Shown: positions 32,533 to 42,514, numbered from the stretch's first letter. The stretch is 64,000 nucleotides of DNA from Bradyrhizobium zhanjiangense (GCF_004114935.1 NZ_CP022221.1:3059001-3123000), one strand, 5' to 3'. A program made the numbers and translations. Notes: generated by a model from the letters alone, not told the origin.

Positions 32533-34761
32533 ATGTCAATAGACAAGGTGCAAATTCCGGGCGGTCCAATGTCGGGGCTGTTCGCCTCGGCGATCGAATA
32601 CTTGGTCGATGCGGGACAACGCAGTGTCCTATTCCTGGATATCATGCGCCGGCGGGGTGATCAGTACAGGGAACACCTCGCGCAAACCGCGCCGCATGTT
32701 CTCCAATATGCGGCCGAACTGATCATGGACGGCCGCAAACTCGTCGAGCCGGTCAATTACGCGCTGGTGCGCATCGTTCCGCCGGACAATGTCGAGATCG
32801 ACATGAACCGTCGGCCTTTCATTGTGATCGATCCGCGCGCGGGCCACGGCCCCGGCATCGGCGGCTTCAAGGCGGACAGCGAGATCGGCGTCGCAATGAA
32901 AGCAGGCCATCCCTGCTATTTCATCGGATTTCTGCCGGATCCGATGCCCGGTCAGACCATTGAGCGTATCGCGCGTGCAGAAGCCATATTCATCGAAAAG
33001 GTCATGGGCCTTCACCCGGATGCCGACGGCAAGCCCTGCGTGATCGGTAATTGCCAGGCCGGATGGGCCGTCATGATCCTGGCCTCGCTGCGTCCTGAAT
33101 TGTTCGGGCCGCTGATCATCGCCGGCGCGCCGCTCAGCTATTGGGCCGGCGTGCGCGGAAAATATCCAATGCGCTACTCCGGAGGCCTCTTGGGCGGGAG
33201 TTGGCTCACGGCGCTCACCAGCGATCTCGGCGCCGGCAAATTCGACGGCGCCTGGCTGGTGCAGAATTTTGAGAACCAGAACCCGTCGAACACGCTGTGG
33301 ACCAAGCAGTACAACGTCTATTCGAAGGTCGACACCGAGGCAGATCGTTATCTCGAATTCGAGCGTTGGTGGGGCGGCCACGTCAATCTAAACGCTGAGG
33401 AGATTCAGTTCATCGTCGACGAGTTGTTCGTCGGCAACAATCTTGCGGCAGGCAACATCGAATTGCCCGACGGCCGCAAGGTCGATCTCCGCAACATCAG
33501 GTCGCCGATCGTGGTGTTCTGCTCGGAGGGCGACAACATCACGCCACCGCAACAGGCGCTGCATTGGATCTTGGATTGCTACGCCGACGTCGACGAGATC
33601 AGGGCCTATGGGCAGACCATCGTCTACACCGTGCACAAGAGCATCGGTCATCTCGGTATTTTCGTCTCCGGTGGCGTTGCCAAGAAGGAACATGCGGAGT
33701 TTTCCAGCAACATCGACCTGATCGACGTTCTTCCACCTGGGCTTTATGAAGCCACCTTCGAGGCGAAAGGCGAGGACACCGCGAGTTCGGATCTGGTGGT
33801 CGGTCAGTGGGTAATGCGCTGCGAGGCGCGGACCCTCGATGATATCCGTGCCATGGGCAGTAATTCTCCCGAGGACGAGCGGCGCTTTGCCACGGCCAAA
33901 CGCGTCTCGGAGATCAATCTGGCGGCGTACCGGAAATTTCTTCAGCCATGGATCAAGGCCATGGTGACGCCCCAGATGGCCGAATGGGCCCACAACATGC
34001 ACCCGCTGCGGCTGCAATACGAGCTCTTCAGCAGCCGGAATCCCTATATGGCGATAGTGAAATCGTTGGCCGAGAGGGCCGTCGAGGAGCGCAAGCCGGT
34101 CGCGAAGGACAACCCATTCCTGGCGTTCCAGGAGCAGATGTCGAAGCAGATCGTGCATGCCCTGGACAGCTGGCGCGATTCACAGGAGGCGCTCAGCGAA
34201 GCGATCTTCCTCAGCGTCTATGGGTCGCCGGCGCTGCAGGCCGCGGTCGGAATTGATCCCACTTCCGTGCCATCCGGGCGGCGTGAAATGTCCGTCGAGC
34301 ATCGCGCCATGCTCGAAAAGCGCATCGACGATCTGAAGTCGCGGATCGGCGAGGGTGGCCTTCGTGAAGCGGCGCTGCGCGCCTTGCTCTATGTCGGCTC
34401 GGCGCGGGGGATGGTCGACGAACGAAGTATCGAGGCTCTGCGCCAGATCCGCCGCAAACATGGTGGCGCACGCATGAGCCTTGCCGAATTCAAAATGCTG
34501 GTGCGGGAGCAGTTCTTCATGCTGCTGCTCGATCGTGACGGGGCGCTCGGCGCTATTCCGAAGCTGCTGCCTGACGACATGAATCGTCGCCGCGGGGCTT
34601 TCGAGGCGATCGAGCAGGTGCTTTCGGCCAGTGAGGATGTCACGGGCGAGCGCGCAATCCGCCTGCGGCAGGTCGCCGGCTTGTTTGGCATCGACACAAT
34701 GGAAGATGCCGAAAAGGCGTCGAACGTTGCCCCTTTCGATCCGAAAGCGAAGGCCTCGTAG
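32533..34761 (+). CDS. DUF3141 protein, PHA-synthase-like hydrolase
   Basis: A 742-residue soluble protein. The first 400 residues form an alpha/beta-hydrolase fold like polyhydroxyalkanoate synthase: nucleophile elbow GNCQAGWA with Cys174 where PHA synthase has GxCxGG, acid Asp334 in SEGDNITPP and base His373 in SIGHLGIF. The C-terminal half is helical and specific to DUF3141. Whether it polymerises, depolymerises or transfers acyl groups is unknown. It heads a transcript with phosphotransacetylase, acetate kinase and FabI, suggesting acyl-CoA/acyl-phosphate chemistry. Confidence 0.88.
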   Translation: MSIDKVQIPGGPMSGLFASAIEYLVDAGQRSVLFLDIMRRRGDQYREHLAQTAPHVLQYAAELIMDGRKLVEPVNYALVRIVPPDNVEIDMNRRPFIVIDPRAGHGPGIGGFKADSEIGVAMKAGHPCYFIGFLPDPMPGQTIERIARAEAIFIEKVMGLHPDADGKPCVIGNCQAGWAVMILASLRPELFGPLIIAGAPLSYWAGVRGKYPMRYSGGLLGGSWLTALTSDLGAGKFDGAWLVQNFENQNPSNTLWTKQYNVYSKVDTEADRYLEFERWWGGHVNLNAEEIQFIVDELFVGNNLAAGNIELPDGRKVDLRNIRSPIVVFCSEGDNITPPQQALHWILDCYADVDEIRAYGQTIVYTVHKSIGHLGIFVSGGVAKKEHAEFSSNIDLIDVLPPGLYEATFEAKGEDTASSDLVVGQWVMRCEARTLDDIRAMGSNSPEDERRFATAKRVSEINLAAYRKFLQPWIKAMVTPQMAEWAHNMHPLRLQYELFSSRNPYMAIVKSLAERAVEERKPVAKDNPFLAFQEQMSKQIVHALDSWRDSQEALSEAIFLSVYGSPALQAAVGIDPTSVPSGRREMSVEHRAMLEKRIDDLKSRIGEGGLREAALRALLYVGSARGMVDERSIEALRQIRRKHGGARMSLAEFKMLVREQFFMLLLDRDGALGAIPKLLPDDMNRRRGAFEAIEQVLSASEDVTGERAIRLRQVAGLFGIDTMEDAEKASNVAPFDPKAKAS

Positions 34762-34790
34762 CGCGAGTTGCAAAGATCGGGAGCGACATC

Positions 34791-35753
34791 ATGTCACTAG
34801 ATGCGACGGCCACGCACTCTCCCAGCAAGTATGATCGCCTGATCGCCGCGGCCAAGGCGATCCCGCCGGCGCCGACCGTCGTCGTGCATCCCTGCGACGA
34901 GACATCGTTGCGGGGCGCCGTCGACAGCGCGGCGGCCGGCATCATCCGGCCCCTGTTGGTCGGGCCGGCACGGAAGATCAGGGATACGGCCGCCAGGTTC
35001 GCACTGGACATTTCCGGCTTTGAGATCGTCGATGCCGCTCACAGCGACGATGCCGCGGCGAAGGGCGTCGAATTGGTCCATGCCGCCCGCGGCGAACTGC
35101 TGATGAAGGGCAGCCTGCACACCGACGAGTTAATGCGGGCCGTCACCGCGAAGGCCGGAGGTTTGCGGACGGATCGACGTATAAGCCACGTTTTCGTCAT
35201 GGACGTGCCGGCCTACGCCGAGACTATCTTTGTCACTGACGCCGCCATCAACATCTTTCCCGATCTGGATGCCAAGCGGGACATCATCCAGAATGCGATC
35301 GACCTCTACAACCAGGCCGGCTTCGGCCAGTCGCCGCGGGTCGCCATCCTCTCTGCGGTCGAAACGGTCACATCGAAAATTCCGTCCACGATCGAGGCTG
35401 CGGCGCTCTGCAAGATGGCGGACCGCGGACAGATCACCGGCGGCGTGCTCGACGGGCCGCTGGCGTTCGACAATGCGATCGACCTGGAGTCCGCGCGGAT
35501 CAAGGGCATCAAATCCGAGGTCGCCGGCCGGGCGCAGATCCTGGTCGTGCCTGACCTTGAATCGGGCAACATGCTCGCTAAGAATCTCGCCTATTTCGCC
35601 AAGGCCGACGGCGCCGGCATTGTGCTCGGCGCGCGCGTGCCGGTCGTCCTGACCTCGCGTGCGGACAGTCCGCGGGCACGGATGGCGTCCTGCGCGGTCG
35701 CGGCACTTTATGCTCACGCCCGGCGCCAGAAGGCGCCGACCATTGCGGCGTGA
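34791..35753 (+). CDS. Phosphate acetyl/butyryltransferase
   Basis: A 320-residue PTA_PTB family enzyme. Near the N-terminus is [13 protein letters not shown], then [26 protein letters not shown], the [22 protein letters not shown] loop and [19 protein letters not shown]. It makes acyl-phosphate from acyl-CoA. The short, domain-free form resembles phosphotransbutyrylase as well as Pta, so acetyl or butyryl specificity is open. GGGAG precedes the ATG. The acetate kinase follows directly. Confidence 0.92.
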   Translation: MSLDATATHSPSKYDRLIAAAKAIPPAPTVVVHPCDETSLRGAVDSAAAGIIRPLLVGPARKIRDTAARFALDISGFEIVDAAHSDDAAAKGVELVHAARGELLMKGSLHTDELMRAVTAKAGGLRTDRRISHVFVMDVPAYAETIFVTDAAINIFPDLDAKRDIIQNAIDLYNQAGFGQSPRVAILSAVETVTSKIPSTIEAAALCKMADRGQITGGVLDGPLAFDNAIDLESARIKGIKSEVAGRAQILVVPDLESGNMLAKNLAYFAKADGAGIVLGARVPVVLTSRADSPRARMASCAVAALYAHARRQKAPTIAA

Positions 35754-35758
35754 CCGCC

Positions 35759-36973
35759 ATGGACAGCATCCTCGTCGTCAACGCCGGCTCGTCGAGCGTC
35801 AAGTTCCAGGTCTTCGTGATCGAGGGGGAAGGCACGCTTCGCCGGTTGATCAAGGGGCAGGTGGACGGCATCGGCAGCCGCCCGCGCCTGCGGGCGAGCG
35901 GTGCGGGCAGCGATCCCATGGCCGACCGGGCCTATCCGGTCGAGGCCATTCCGGACGTTCCGGCGGCGATGAACGTGGCAGGCGAATGGCTGCGGAACGA
36001 AGTTCGTATCCATCCCATGGCGGTCGGGCATCGCGTGGTGCACGGTGGACCGGACTATGATCGGCCGGTTCTGGTCGATCATGGCGTGGTGGCGCGGCTG
36101 GAGCGCTTCGTCGCCCTGGCGCCGCTGCACCAGCCACACAATCTGGCGCCGATCCGCTCGATCCTGGCCAATTTCCCGACCGTGCCGCAGGTCGCCTGCT
36201 TCGATACCGCGTTTCACCGCACGCACGGCCCGCTGGCCGATCATTACGCCATTCCGCACCAGCTCCATGCCGAAGGCGTGCGGCGTTATGGCTTCCACGG
36301 GCTTTCCTATGAATACATATCCAGAACGCTACCCCAGACTGCACCGGAGATCGCAGAACGGCGCGTGATCGTCGCCCATCTCGGCAGCGGCGCATCGATG
36401 TGCGCCATGAAGGGCGGACAAAGCGTCGAGAGCACCATGGGATTCACCGCGCTTGACGGGCTGCCGATGGGCACGCGCCCCGGCCAGCTCGATCCGGGCG
36501 TCGTGCTGTATCTAATGTCCGAGAAGGGCATGACTGCCTCGAAAGTGCAGGATTTCCTCTATCGCGATTGCGGATTGAAAGGTCTGTCCGGCGTCAGCAA
36601 CGACATGCGCGAACTGGAGGCAAGCACCGATCCGCAAGCAAAGCTGGCAGTCGATTATTTCGTCTATCGCATTGGCCTCAACGCCGGGATGCTCGCCGCT
36701 GCGCTGCAAGGTGTTGACGCGTTCGTCTTTACCGCCGGCATCGGAGAGAACTCGAGCGGCATTCGGGCCCGCGTTGCGGCACACCTCGGCTGGCTCGGCG
36801 CCGCGCTTGATGCAACCGCGAATGCCCGCCACGCACGGCTGATATCGACGAAGAACAGTCGCATCCCGGTCTGCGTCATCCCGACTGACGAGGAGCTGAT
36901 GATCGCGCAGCATACGTTGTCGCTGCTGATGAACGGCCAATCGCCCAACCCCAGACATGAGAGGGTGTCATGA
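35759..36973 (+). CDS. ackA: Acetate kinase
   Basis: A 404-residue acetate/butyrate kinase with the first-strand motif [51 protein letters not shown] and the ASKHA ATPase pattern FTAGIGENS. It turns acyl-phosphate and ADP into acid and ATP. ATG 35759 fits the family N-terminus. A GTG at 35750 overlapping the previous stop is the alternative. With the transferase upstream it gives substrate-level ATP when respiration is limited. The stop overlaps the FabI start. Confidence 0.95.
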   Translation: MDSILVVNAGSSSVKFQVFVIEGEGTLRRLIKGQVDGIGSRPRLRASGAGSDPMADRAYPVEAIPDVPAAMNVAGEWLRNEVRIHPMAVGHRVVHGGPDYDRPVLVDHGVVARLERFVALAPLHQPHNLAPIRSILANFPTVPQVACFDTAFHRTHGPLADHYAIPHQLHAEGVRRYGFHGLSYEYISRTLPQTAPEIAERRVIVAHLGSGASMCAMKGGQSVESTMGFTALDGLPMGTRPGQLDPGVVLYLMSEKGMTASKVQDFLYRDCGLKGLSGVSNDMRELEASTDPQAKLAVDYFVYRIGLNAGMLAAALQGVDAFVFTAGIGENSSGIRARVAAHLGWLGAALDATANARHARLISTKNSRIPVCVIPTDEELMIAQHTLSLLMNGQSPNPRHERVS

Positions 36974-37758
36974 TTCCAGTATATCCGGACAGCAAAGTCG
37001 CCCTGAAGGGGAAGAAAGGCCTCGTCGTCGGCATCGCCAACGACCAGTCGATCGCCTGGGGCTGCGCCAGGGCGTTTCGCGCACTCGGCGCCGATCTCGC
37101 GGTCACTTACCTGAACGACCGCGCCAAGAAGCACGTCGAGCCGCTGGCGCAGGCACTGGCGGCGCCGATCTTCCTGCCGCTCGACGTCATGGTTGAAGGC
37201 CAGATTGAAGCGGTGTTCGAGCGGATCAAATCGGAGTGGGGGCAGCTCGATTTCCTGCTTCATTCCATCGCCTTCTCGCCGAAGGAGGCGCTGCACGGCC
37301 GCGTCGTCGATGTCGGCCGTGACGGCTTCCTGAAGACCATGGACGTCTCCTGCTGGTCATTCCTGCGAATGGCACATCTTGCCGAACCCTTGATGAAGAA
37401 CGGCGGCACGATGTTCACCATGACCTATTACGGCAGTCAGATGGTGGTGGAGAACTACAACATCATGGGCGTCGCGAAGGCAGCCCTCGAGGCCTCCGTC
37501 CGTTACGCTGCCGCCGAATTAGGCCCGAAAGGCATCCGGGTCCACGCGATCTCGCCAGGACCGCTCGCCACGCGCGCAGCATCAGGCATTCCCGAATTCG
37601 ACGAGCTGATGGACAAAGCGCAGTCGAAAGCTCCCTCGCGCAGCCTCGTCAGCATCGATGATGTCGGCAATGCCACAGCGTTCCTGGCGCTCGACGGCGC
37701 CAAGCTGATCACCGGTGGTGTGCTCTATATCGATGGCGGCTATCACATCATCGATTGA
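36970..37758 (+). CDS. fabI: Enoyl-[acyl-carrier-protein] reductase (FabI type)
   Basis: A 262-residue short-chain dehydrogenase of the FabI class: [11 protein letters not shown] cofactor loop, [19 protein letters not shown], and the Tyr-x6-Lys active site in [14 protein letters not shown]. It reduces the enoyl-ACP double bond with NADH. ATGA overlap with ackA puts it in the DUF3141 transcript. A FabI copy under an FNR/FixK box is probably additional to the housekeeping one and may act on a special acyl chain or regenerate NAD+. Confidence 0.9.
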   Translation: MIPVYPDSKVALKGKKGLVVGIANDQSIAWGCARAFRALGADLAVTYLNDRAKKHVEPLAQALAAPIFLPLDVMVEGQIEAVFERIKSEWGQLDFLLHSIAFSPKEALHGRVVDVGRDGFLKTMDVSCWSFLRMAHLAEPLMKNGGTMFTMTYYGSQMVVENYNIMGVAKAALEASVRYAAAELGPKGIRVHAISPGPLATRAASGIPEFDELMDKAQSKAPSRSLVSIDDVGNATAFLALDGAKLITGGVLYIDGGYHIID

Positions 37759-37924
37759 TCGCGCCGCCGCGTTGCCAAGCCGGGCTGGCAGTCTGGGCCA
37801 TGGGCTGACGATGGCATATTGCCACTGTGTTGCCCGACGGGTCAACCTCTTCGTAAAATAAGAAATCGTAATGCCGTCAACCTCATGGCTACTGTGCATG
37901 GGGTTGTTTTTCGACTTTTTTGAT

Positions 37925-38383
37925 TCAGCGATAGTGCAACGCGATCAACTCGGCGACGCACGCAGGCTTCTTGCCGTGCTCGATCTCGATCACGAGGTGA
38001 TAGTTGACGCGCAGCCCGTCCGGCGGCACGTCCTCGGCTTCGGCAATCGTGACGCGGCCGCGCAGTTTCGAGCCCGCCGGCACCGGCGCAAGATACCTGA
38101 TCCGGTCGGCGCCGTAGTTGAGCGTGTTGCGCAGGCCCTTCAGGCCGATGACCGAGCGGATGAAGAGTGGGGCCAGTGCCAGTGACAGTAGGCCGTGGGC
38201 GATGGTCTTGCCGCCGGGCATCTCTTGCTTCGCGCGCTCCTGGTCGACATGGATCCATTGCTCGTCGCAGGTCGCCTCGGCGAATTGGTTGATGCGGTCC
38301 TGCGTGATCTCGATCCAGTCGCTGGCACCGATCTCGGAGCCGACGGCAGATTTGATCTCATCGAAGTCGCTGAATATCCGCAT
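37925..38383 (-). CDS. MaoC-family hydratase (NodN-like)
   Basis: A 152-residue hot-dog-fold protein with WIEITQDRINQFAEAT, DEQWIHVDQERAK, KTIAHGLLSLALAP and RYLAPVPAGSKLRGR, as in NodN/MaoC hydratases. It probably hydrates an enoyl-CoA. It starts 12 bp after the scoB stop and is last in the leftward CoA-transferase operon. It is unlike the MaoC protein at 1691 in length and sequence. Confidence 0.88.
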   Translation of the reverse strand: MRIFSDFDEIKSAVGSEIGASDWIEITQDRINQFAEATCDEQWIHVDQERAKQEMPGGKTIAHGLLSLALAPLFIRSVIGLKGLRNTLNYGADRIRYLAPVPAGSKLRGRVTIAEAEDVPPDGLRVNYHLVIEIEHGKKPACVAELIALHYR

Positions 38384-38395
38384 GGGTTAACCTGC

Positions 38396-39046
38396 TCAGA
38401 GTCTCATTTCCGGAACACTGTCGGGGATGGCGAGCTCGGCCTCCGTTAGCGCCAAGACCTCGCCGACGCTCATGCCGGGCGCGGTTTCGAGCAACGTGGC
38501 CTTGCCATCGGGGAAACCAATCACGGCCATGTCGGTCACAACCAAATTCACAGGACGCGCCGAGGTCAGCGGCAAGGAGCATTTTGCCACGATCTTCGAC
38601 TTGCCCTTCGCCGCGTGCTGCATGGCGACGATCACGCGTTTGGCACCGCTGACGAGGTCCATTGCGCCGCCCATGCCCGGCACCATCTTGCCAGGGATCA
38701 TCCAATTGGCCAGATGGCCGTGTGCATCGACCTGAAGGCCGCCGAGCACAGTGACATCGACGTGGCCGCCGCGGATCAGTCCGAACGACATTGCGCTATC
38801 GAAGGTGGAGGCGCCCGGCAGCGCACTGATCGGGCGCCCGCCGGCATCGGTGAGTGTTGGATGGGCCATGCCCTGCTCTGGAATCGGCCCGGTGCCGATC
38901 AATCCATTCTCCGACTGGAAGAAGACTTTCAGATCGGACGGCACGTAGTTCGCGACCAGCGTCGGAATGCCGATCCCGAGATTGACGAGATTGCCGATCC
39001 TCAACTCCTTGGCGACGCGCCGGGCGATGATGATCTGGGGATCCAC
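38396..39046 (-). CDS. scoB: 3-oxoacid CoA-transferase subunit B
   Basis: A 216-residue subunit B of a family I CoA-transferase (ScoB/AtoA). It has GIGIPTL, then the active-site glutamate in QSENGLIG, GASTFDSAMSFGLIRGGHVDVTVLGGLQVD and MGGAMDLVSGAKRVIV. It moves CoA from succinyl-CoA to a 3-oxo acid such as acetoacetate. GTG 39046 is chosen as start because it lies just after the scoA stop (39051-39053) and yields the usual VDPQIIIARRVA N-terminus. Its partner subunit is frameshifted. Confidence 0.92.
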   Translation of the reverse strand: MDPQIIIARRVAKELRIGNLVNLGIGIPTLVANYVPSDLKVFFQSENGLIGTGPIPEQGMAHPTLTDAGGRPISALPGASTFDSAMSFGLIRGGHVDVTVLGGLQVDAHGHLANWMIPGKMVPGMGGAMDLVSGAKRVIVAMQHAAKGKSKIVAKCSLPLTSARPVNLVVTDMAVIGFPDGKATLLETAPGMSVGEVLALTEAELAIPDSVPEMRL

Positions 39047-39050
39047 GATG

Positions 39051-39694
39051 TCACCCGTTGGTGATGAGATAGTCGACGAGCGGCGCGGGGGTGACGACGT
39101 GATCGGGCGCAATCACGCCGACCGGGACGATATGCTCTGCCGTCACGATGACGGTGTCCGCCGCCATCGCCATGACCGGGTTGAAATTGCGCGAAGTGAG
39201 CGCGTAGGCGAGGTTGCCGAATCGGCAAGGAAGGCGTGCACCAATGCGAATTGCGCCCGTAGCGCCGTTTCCAGCAGGAATGGCTTGCCGTCGACTTCGA
39301 TCTGATGCTTGCCTTCTGCAACCAGCGTTCCGACGCCCGTGGGTGTCAGCACGCCGCCGAGACCACATCCGCCGGCGCGGATGCGCTCGACGAACGTGCC
39401 TTGCGGAATGAGATCAACGGCGATCTGATTGGCTAGCATCTGCTGCTGCGCCTTCGGATTGAGGCCGATATGCGTTGCCGTCAGCTTGGATACCAACGCC
39501 TGATCGAACAGCTTGCCGACGCCCTTGCCGGGCGTCGCCGCGTCGTTCGAGATCAAAGTCAGGCCTGCCTTCTTCTGGCGAACGACTTCGTCGAGCAGCC
39601 GCTCCGGAGTCCCGACTCCCATGAATCCGCCAACCATGACGCTGGCGCCCGCCGGGATCATCGCAACGGCTTCTTCGACGGAAACGGCCTTCAT
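39051..39694 (-). pseudogene. scoA: 3-oxoacid CoA-transferase subunit A, frameshifted
   Basis: From ATG 39694 the frame gives a normal ScoA start (MKAVSVEEAVAMIPAGASV, GVGTPERLLDEVVRQ, GGCGLGGVLTPTGVGT) up to ALVHAFLADS. Near 39219-39223 the coding frame shifts by one base. The remainder, GNLAYALTSRNFNPVMAMAADT to LITNG, continues in the next frame and stops at 39051. A one-base (or four-base) deletion in the GAT-TCGGC stretch explains it. Unless it is a sequence error, the CoA-transferase lacks an intact A subunit. An FNR/FixK box lies about 86 bp upstream. Confidence 0.8.
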
Positions 39695-39772
39695 GATTGA
39701 AACTCCCGGTCGGCCGACGATGGGCGGAAGGGCGGCAATGCGCTGATGTTGGAGCTCGACGATTGCTCTCCC

Positions 39773-39786
39773 TTGATCTGCATCAA
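39773..39786. promoter_or_regulatory. FNR/FixK-type box
   Basis: TTGATCTGCATCAA is centred about 86 bp upstream of scoA. It is the last box of the series. None was found further right. Confidence 0.75.
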
Positions 39787-39979
39787 GGCTTCCAATCATT
39801 CGATTCGGGGTGCGTGGATGCCGATGCTTCCGAGTATTTCGTGCCAGAGCTTGCGAACGCCGGCGTGACGCTGTTCGAGGGCCGCACTCACCGCATTTCG
39901 ATGCAGCGCCAGGTCCGCACCCGCTCCGCCAGCCGATAAGTAGCGAAATTGTGCTTGTTAACCACGCGCATCATCGCGA

Positions 39980-40250
39980 TCATTCTGCGCCCAATATTAC
40001 GCGAGCCAGTTCCGACGGATTGTCAACAGCTGAGAAGTGGCCGGTATTCTTGAGCGCCACCATCTGCGCAGCAGGGATCAGCGACCGCGTGCGTTTGCGC
40101 TCGTTCGGCCGAGAGTCGCTGTCGCCATAAATGAGCGTCACCGGAGCCGAGAACTGCCGATAGTAGTCGCGGGCCTTGCTCCAGGATCGCCAACCAGCCA
40201 GCACCTTCAGGTTGGCGTTCATGCCATTCTTCCATCCGATTCTGATCGAG
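39980..40250 (-). pseudogene. Alpha/beta-hydrolase remnant, C-terminal part
   Basis: The leftward frame encodes only the end of an alpha/beta hydrolase: APVTLIYGDSDSRP, the usual acid position, and KNTGHFSAVDNPSELARVIL, which carries the catalytic histidine. A stop codon lies in frame just before it, near 40250, and no nucleophile elbow is found upstream. The first two thirds of the gene are missing or scrambled. No function is expected. Confidence 0.65.
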
Positions 40251-40500
40251 CACTGTGTTCAACAGCGCGGAGACACGGAGGCAGACATGCGCGGCCAGAT
40301 TCGCTTTATCCTGAAGGCGCTCGGCAAGCAAGCAGTCTGCCGTATTCCGGCATGATGCATTCACGCGCCGGCCGCGAGAGGTGGGACGCTCTTGCCCCGG
40401 AATAAACGTTTCTGGATCCAAGAGTTCATCCTGACCCGTCGGCGATCGTAGATTGAGGGTGCCGTTCTGGAACAAAGTCCCGCCTGGGCGTTGTTTTGGT

Positions 40501-40674
40501 ATGGTTCGTGAAGGCCCAGCAGAGCCGCCCCCTCCGCCCAAGGAACCCTATCCGGCAGAGAAGGCAAGGGGCGGAGAGATCATTCTTCGCACGCCGGCGA
40601 GAAGAGCGATCTTCTTGGCCGGGCTTATCGGTGCCCTGGTGCTGGCGGCATTCTTCTTCGTTTTGGCCCGCTAG
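40501..40674 (+). CDS. Small single-helix membrane protein
   Basis: A 57-residue protein. A Pro/Glu-rich start is followed by KARGGEIILRTPARR and then one hydrophobic helix (FLAGLIGALVLAAFFFVLA) at the C-terminus, which suggests a tail-anchored topology. Similar tiny proteins with a RGGEIILRT segment are, as I recall, common in Bradyrhizobium, with no known role. It lies 27 bp upstream of the MFS gene and may be co-transcribed. Confidence 0.55.
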   Translation: MVREGPAEPPPPPKEPYPAEKARGGEIILRTPARRAIFLAGLIGALVLAAFFFVLAR

Positions 40675-40701
40675 GTGCCGAGATCGGGCGGAGAGTAGCG
40701 G

Positions 40702-41880
40702 ATGGCGCAGTCCCGAAAGGCTGGTGGCAGCTCGCCCGCGTTTCTCTTCGTGATGACGACGGGTATTGTCAACCTGTTCGGAGATATCACCTACGAAGGC
40801 GGCGCCAGTATTAACGGGCCCTTCATGGCGACGCTGGGCGCGAGTGCGGCCGTCGTCAGCGTCACGGCGGGGCTGGGTGAGTTTCTCGGCTATGCCTTGC
40901 GTCTGCCCGCCGGCTACGCAGCGGACCGCACCGGCCGCTATTGGCTGATCACCTTCGTCGGCTACGTGATCAACCTCTTCGCGGTGCCGGCGATGGCCCT
41001 CGCCGGGAGCTGGCAGTTGGCCGCCGCTCTCGTTCTCGCCGAGCGGATAGGGCGGGCGCTGCGGAAGCCCACGATCGAAGCCATGCTCTCCTACACGACG
41101 GGTGAGCTCGGCAAAGGCTGGGTCTACGCACTGAACACCGCGCTCGACGAGATCGGCGCGACCTTGGGGCCGCTCATCATAGCGCTGGTGCTCCTGCTGA
41201 AGGGGGATTTCAGGACGGGTTACGCCTTCCTGACGATCTCGGCCGCGGCGGCGCTCATCGCGCTGGTGGTCGCCCGGGTGAACTTCCCGACACCGTCGCA
41301 TCTGGAACAGGGCCGCACGGCACCGGCTAAGGACTTCTCCAAGGCGTATTGGCTGTACATGCTGGCCGGCGCGCTGTTTGCGTCCGGGTTGATGAGCTTC
41401 GAGCTGATCTCCTACCATCTATCCAAGGCGAAGATTGCCTCCGAGCAGTGGATTCCCGTGATGCTTGCGATCTCGACGGCATTCGGCGTTCTTGCGAACT
41501 TGGCTTTCGGAAAGATCTACGATCGCATCGGGCTTCCCATCGTGATCGTCGCGGTGTGCATCTCGGCCGTGTTCTCACCCTTCGTGTTCTTGGGTGGCTT
41601 CTGGCTGGTGCTGTTCGGCATGCTGTTCTGGGGCGCCGGCTATGCGATTCAGGACACGCTGCTCAAGGCGATCGTTGCCGAGGTGCTTCCCGAAGGAAAG
41701 CGAAACTTCGCGTTCGGGCTGTACTATGCGGGCTACGGCGTTGGGTGGCTCGTCGGCAGTATCGCGACCGGCCTGCTGTACGAAAACTCGCGAGCCGGAT
41801 TGATCACGTTCTCGATCGCGATGCAGCTCGCCTCTGTACCGGTGTTTATAGTGGCGGAACGGCAGTGGCGCCCAAGCTGA
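40702..41880 (+). CDS. MFS transporter
   Basis: A 392-residue major facilitator protein with about 12 hydrophobic segments, the loop 2-3 region RLPAGYAADRTGRYW and a second-half repeat FGKIYDRIGLP. The start follows GGAGAG. The substrate is not recognisable. The gene is intact although its neighbours on both sides are broken. Confidence 0.88.
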   Translation: MAQSRKAGGSSPAFLFVMTTGIVNLFGDITYEGGASINGPFMATLGASAAVVSVTAGLGEFLGYALRLPAGYAADRTGRYWLITFVGYVINLFAVPAMALAGSWQLAAALVLAERIGRALRKPTIEAMLSYTTGELGKGWVYALNTALDEIGATLGPLIIALVLLLKGDFRTGYAFLTISAAAALIALVVARVNFPTPSHLEQGRTAPAKDFSKAYWLYMLAGALFASGLMSFELISYHLSKAKIASEQWIPVMLAISTAFGVLANLAFGKIYDRIGLPIVIVAVCISAVFSPFVFLGGFWLVLFGMLFWGAGYAIQDTLLKAIVAEVLPEGKRNFAFGLYYAGYGVGWLVGSIATGLLYENSRAGLITFSIAMQLASVPVFIVAERQWRPS

Positions 41881-41926
41881 TGCTTCTTCGAAAGGGCTCG
41901 TGCTCCGTTATCGAGGATGGTGTCTC

Positions 41927-42243
41927 CTAGGCGGTGCTGCTTCGGTAGACGAGGTTCTTGATCGCATCCACGAGCGCCTTCGGTGCTTCGCGAGGGACGA
42001 AGTGACCGACACCAGGAAGCAAGTGACGCTCATAACGGCTGGTGAAATATTGCTCTTTGTTCTCGGAGATCGGAAGATTGTCCCGGTCCTCGGCCCCCTG
42101 AAGCATGATGGTCGGCACGCCGATCGCGGGCGGCTCCGCCAGACGACGCTCCACCCCTTGGTGCCCAGGAGCGCCCTGGGCATCGTGCCAGCGTTGGCGG
42201 TAGGCATGGATGCTGATCGCGGCCTTCGGTTGGAACGGCGGTT
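41927..42243 (-). pseudogene. Alpha/beta-hydrolase remnant, C-terminal part
   Basis: The frame reads a hydrolase C-terminus: ISIHAYRQRWHDAQ, PAIGVPTIMLQGAEDRDN with the usual acid position, and LLPGVGHFVPREAPKAL with the catalytic histidine. An in-frame stop occurs just upstream near 42245, and the rest of the gene is absent. It converges with the MFS gene. It is a different hydrolase from the remnant at 39980. Confidence 0.65.
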
Positions 42244-42514
42244 AGGCTGGACGCCTCTTTGGAGCAGTGTGGTTCAGCGTACTTTGGTTGGTCGGTCAGG
42301 CGATGGCTTGCCATGCAGGGTCGCGATCCTGTCGAGACCAGCTTCGCTGTTTCAACGATGAGCGCGGCCAACACCCATTGGCCTGGAACCGAAGCGCACA
42401 GAAGCCGGCTGATGTTCACGTCGGAGTGCGTATCTCGATCGTGCTGGCCAGCCAACGCCTCAGAAACAGGACCCGCCTCTCTCTGCAGGCAAATCGAAAC
42501 CGATTGGTGCTAGA

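Noticed and set aside
39787..39979. A rightward gene behind the last FNR/FixK box
   Set aside because: The frame is short, ends in an Arg/Ser-rich stretch and has no family or ribosome site. The box is assigned to scoA instead.
42244..42514. Insertion sequence or transposase remnant suggested by the surrounding gene decay
   Set aside because: No terminal repeats, no DDE motif and no integrase-like frame could be recognised.
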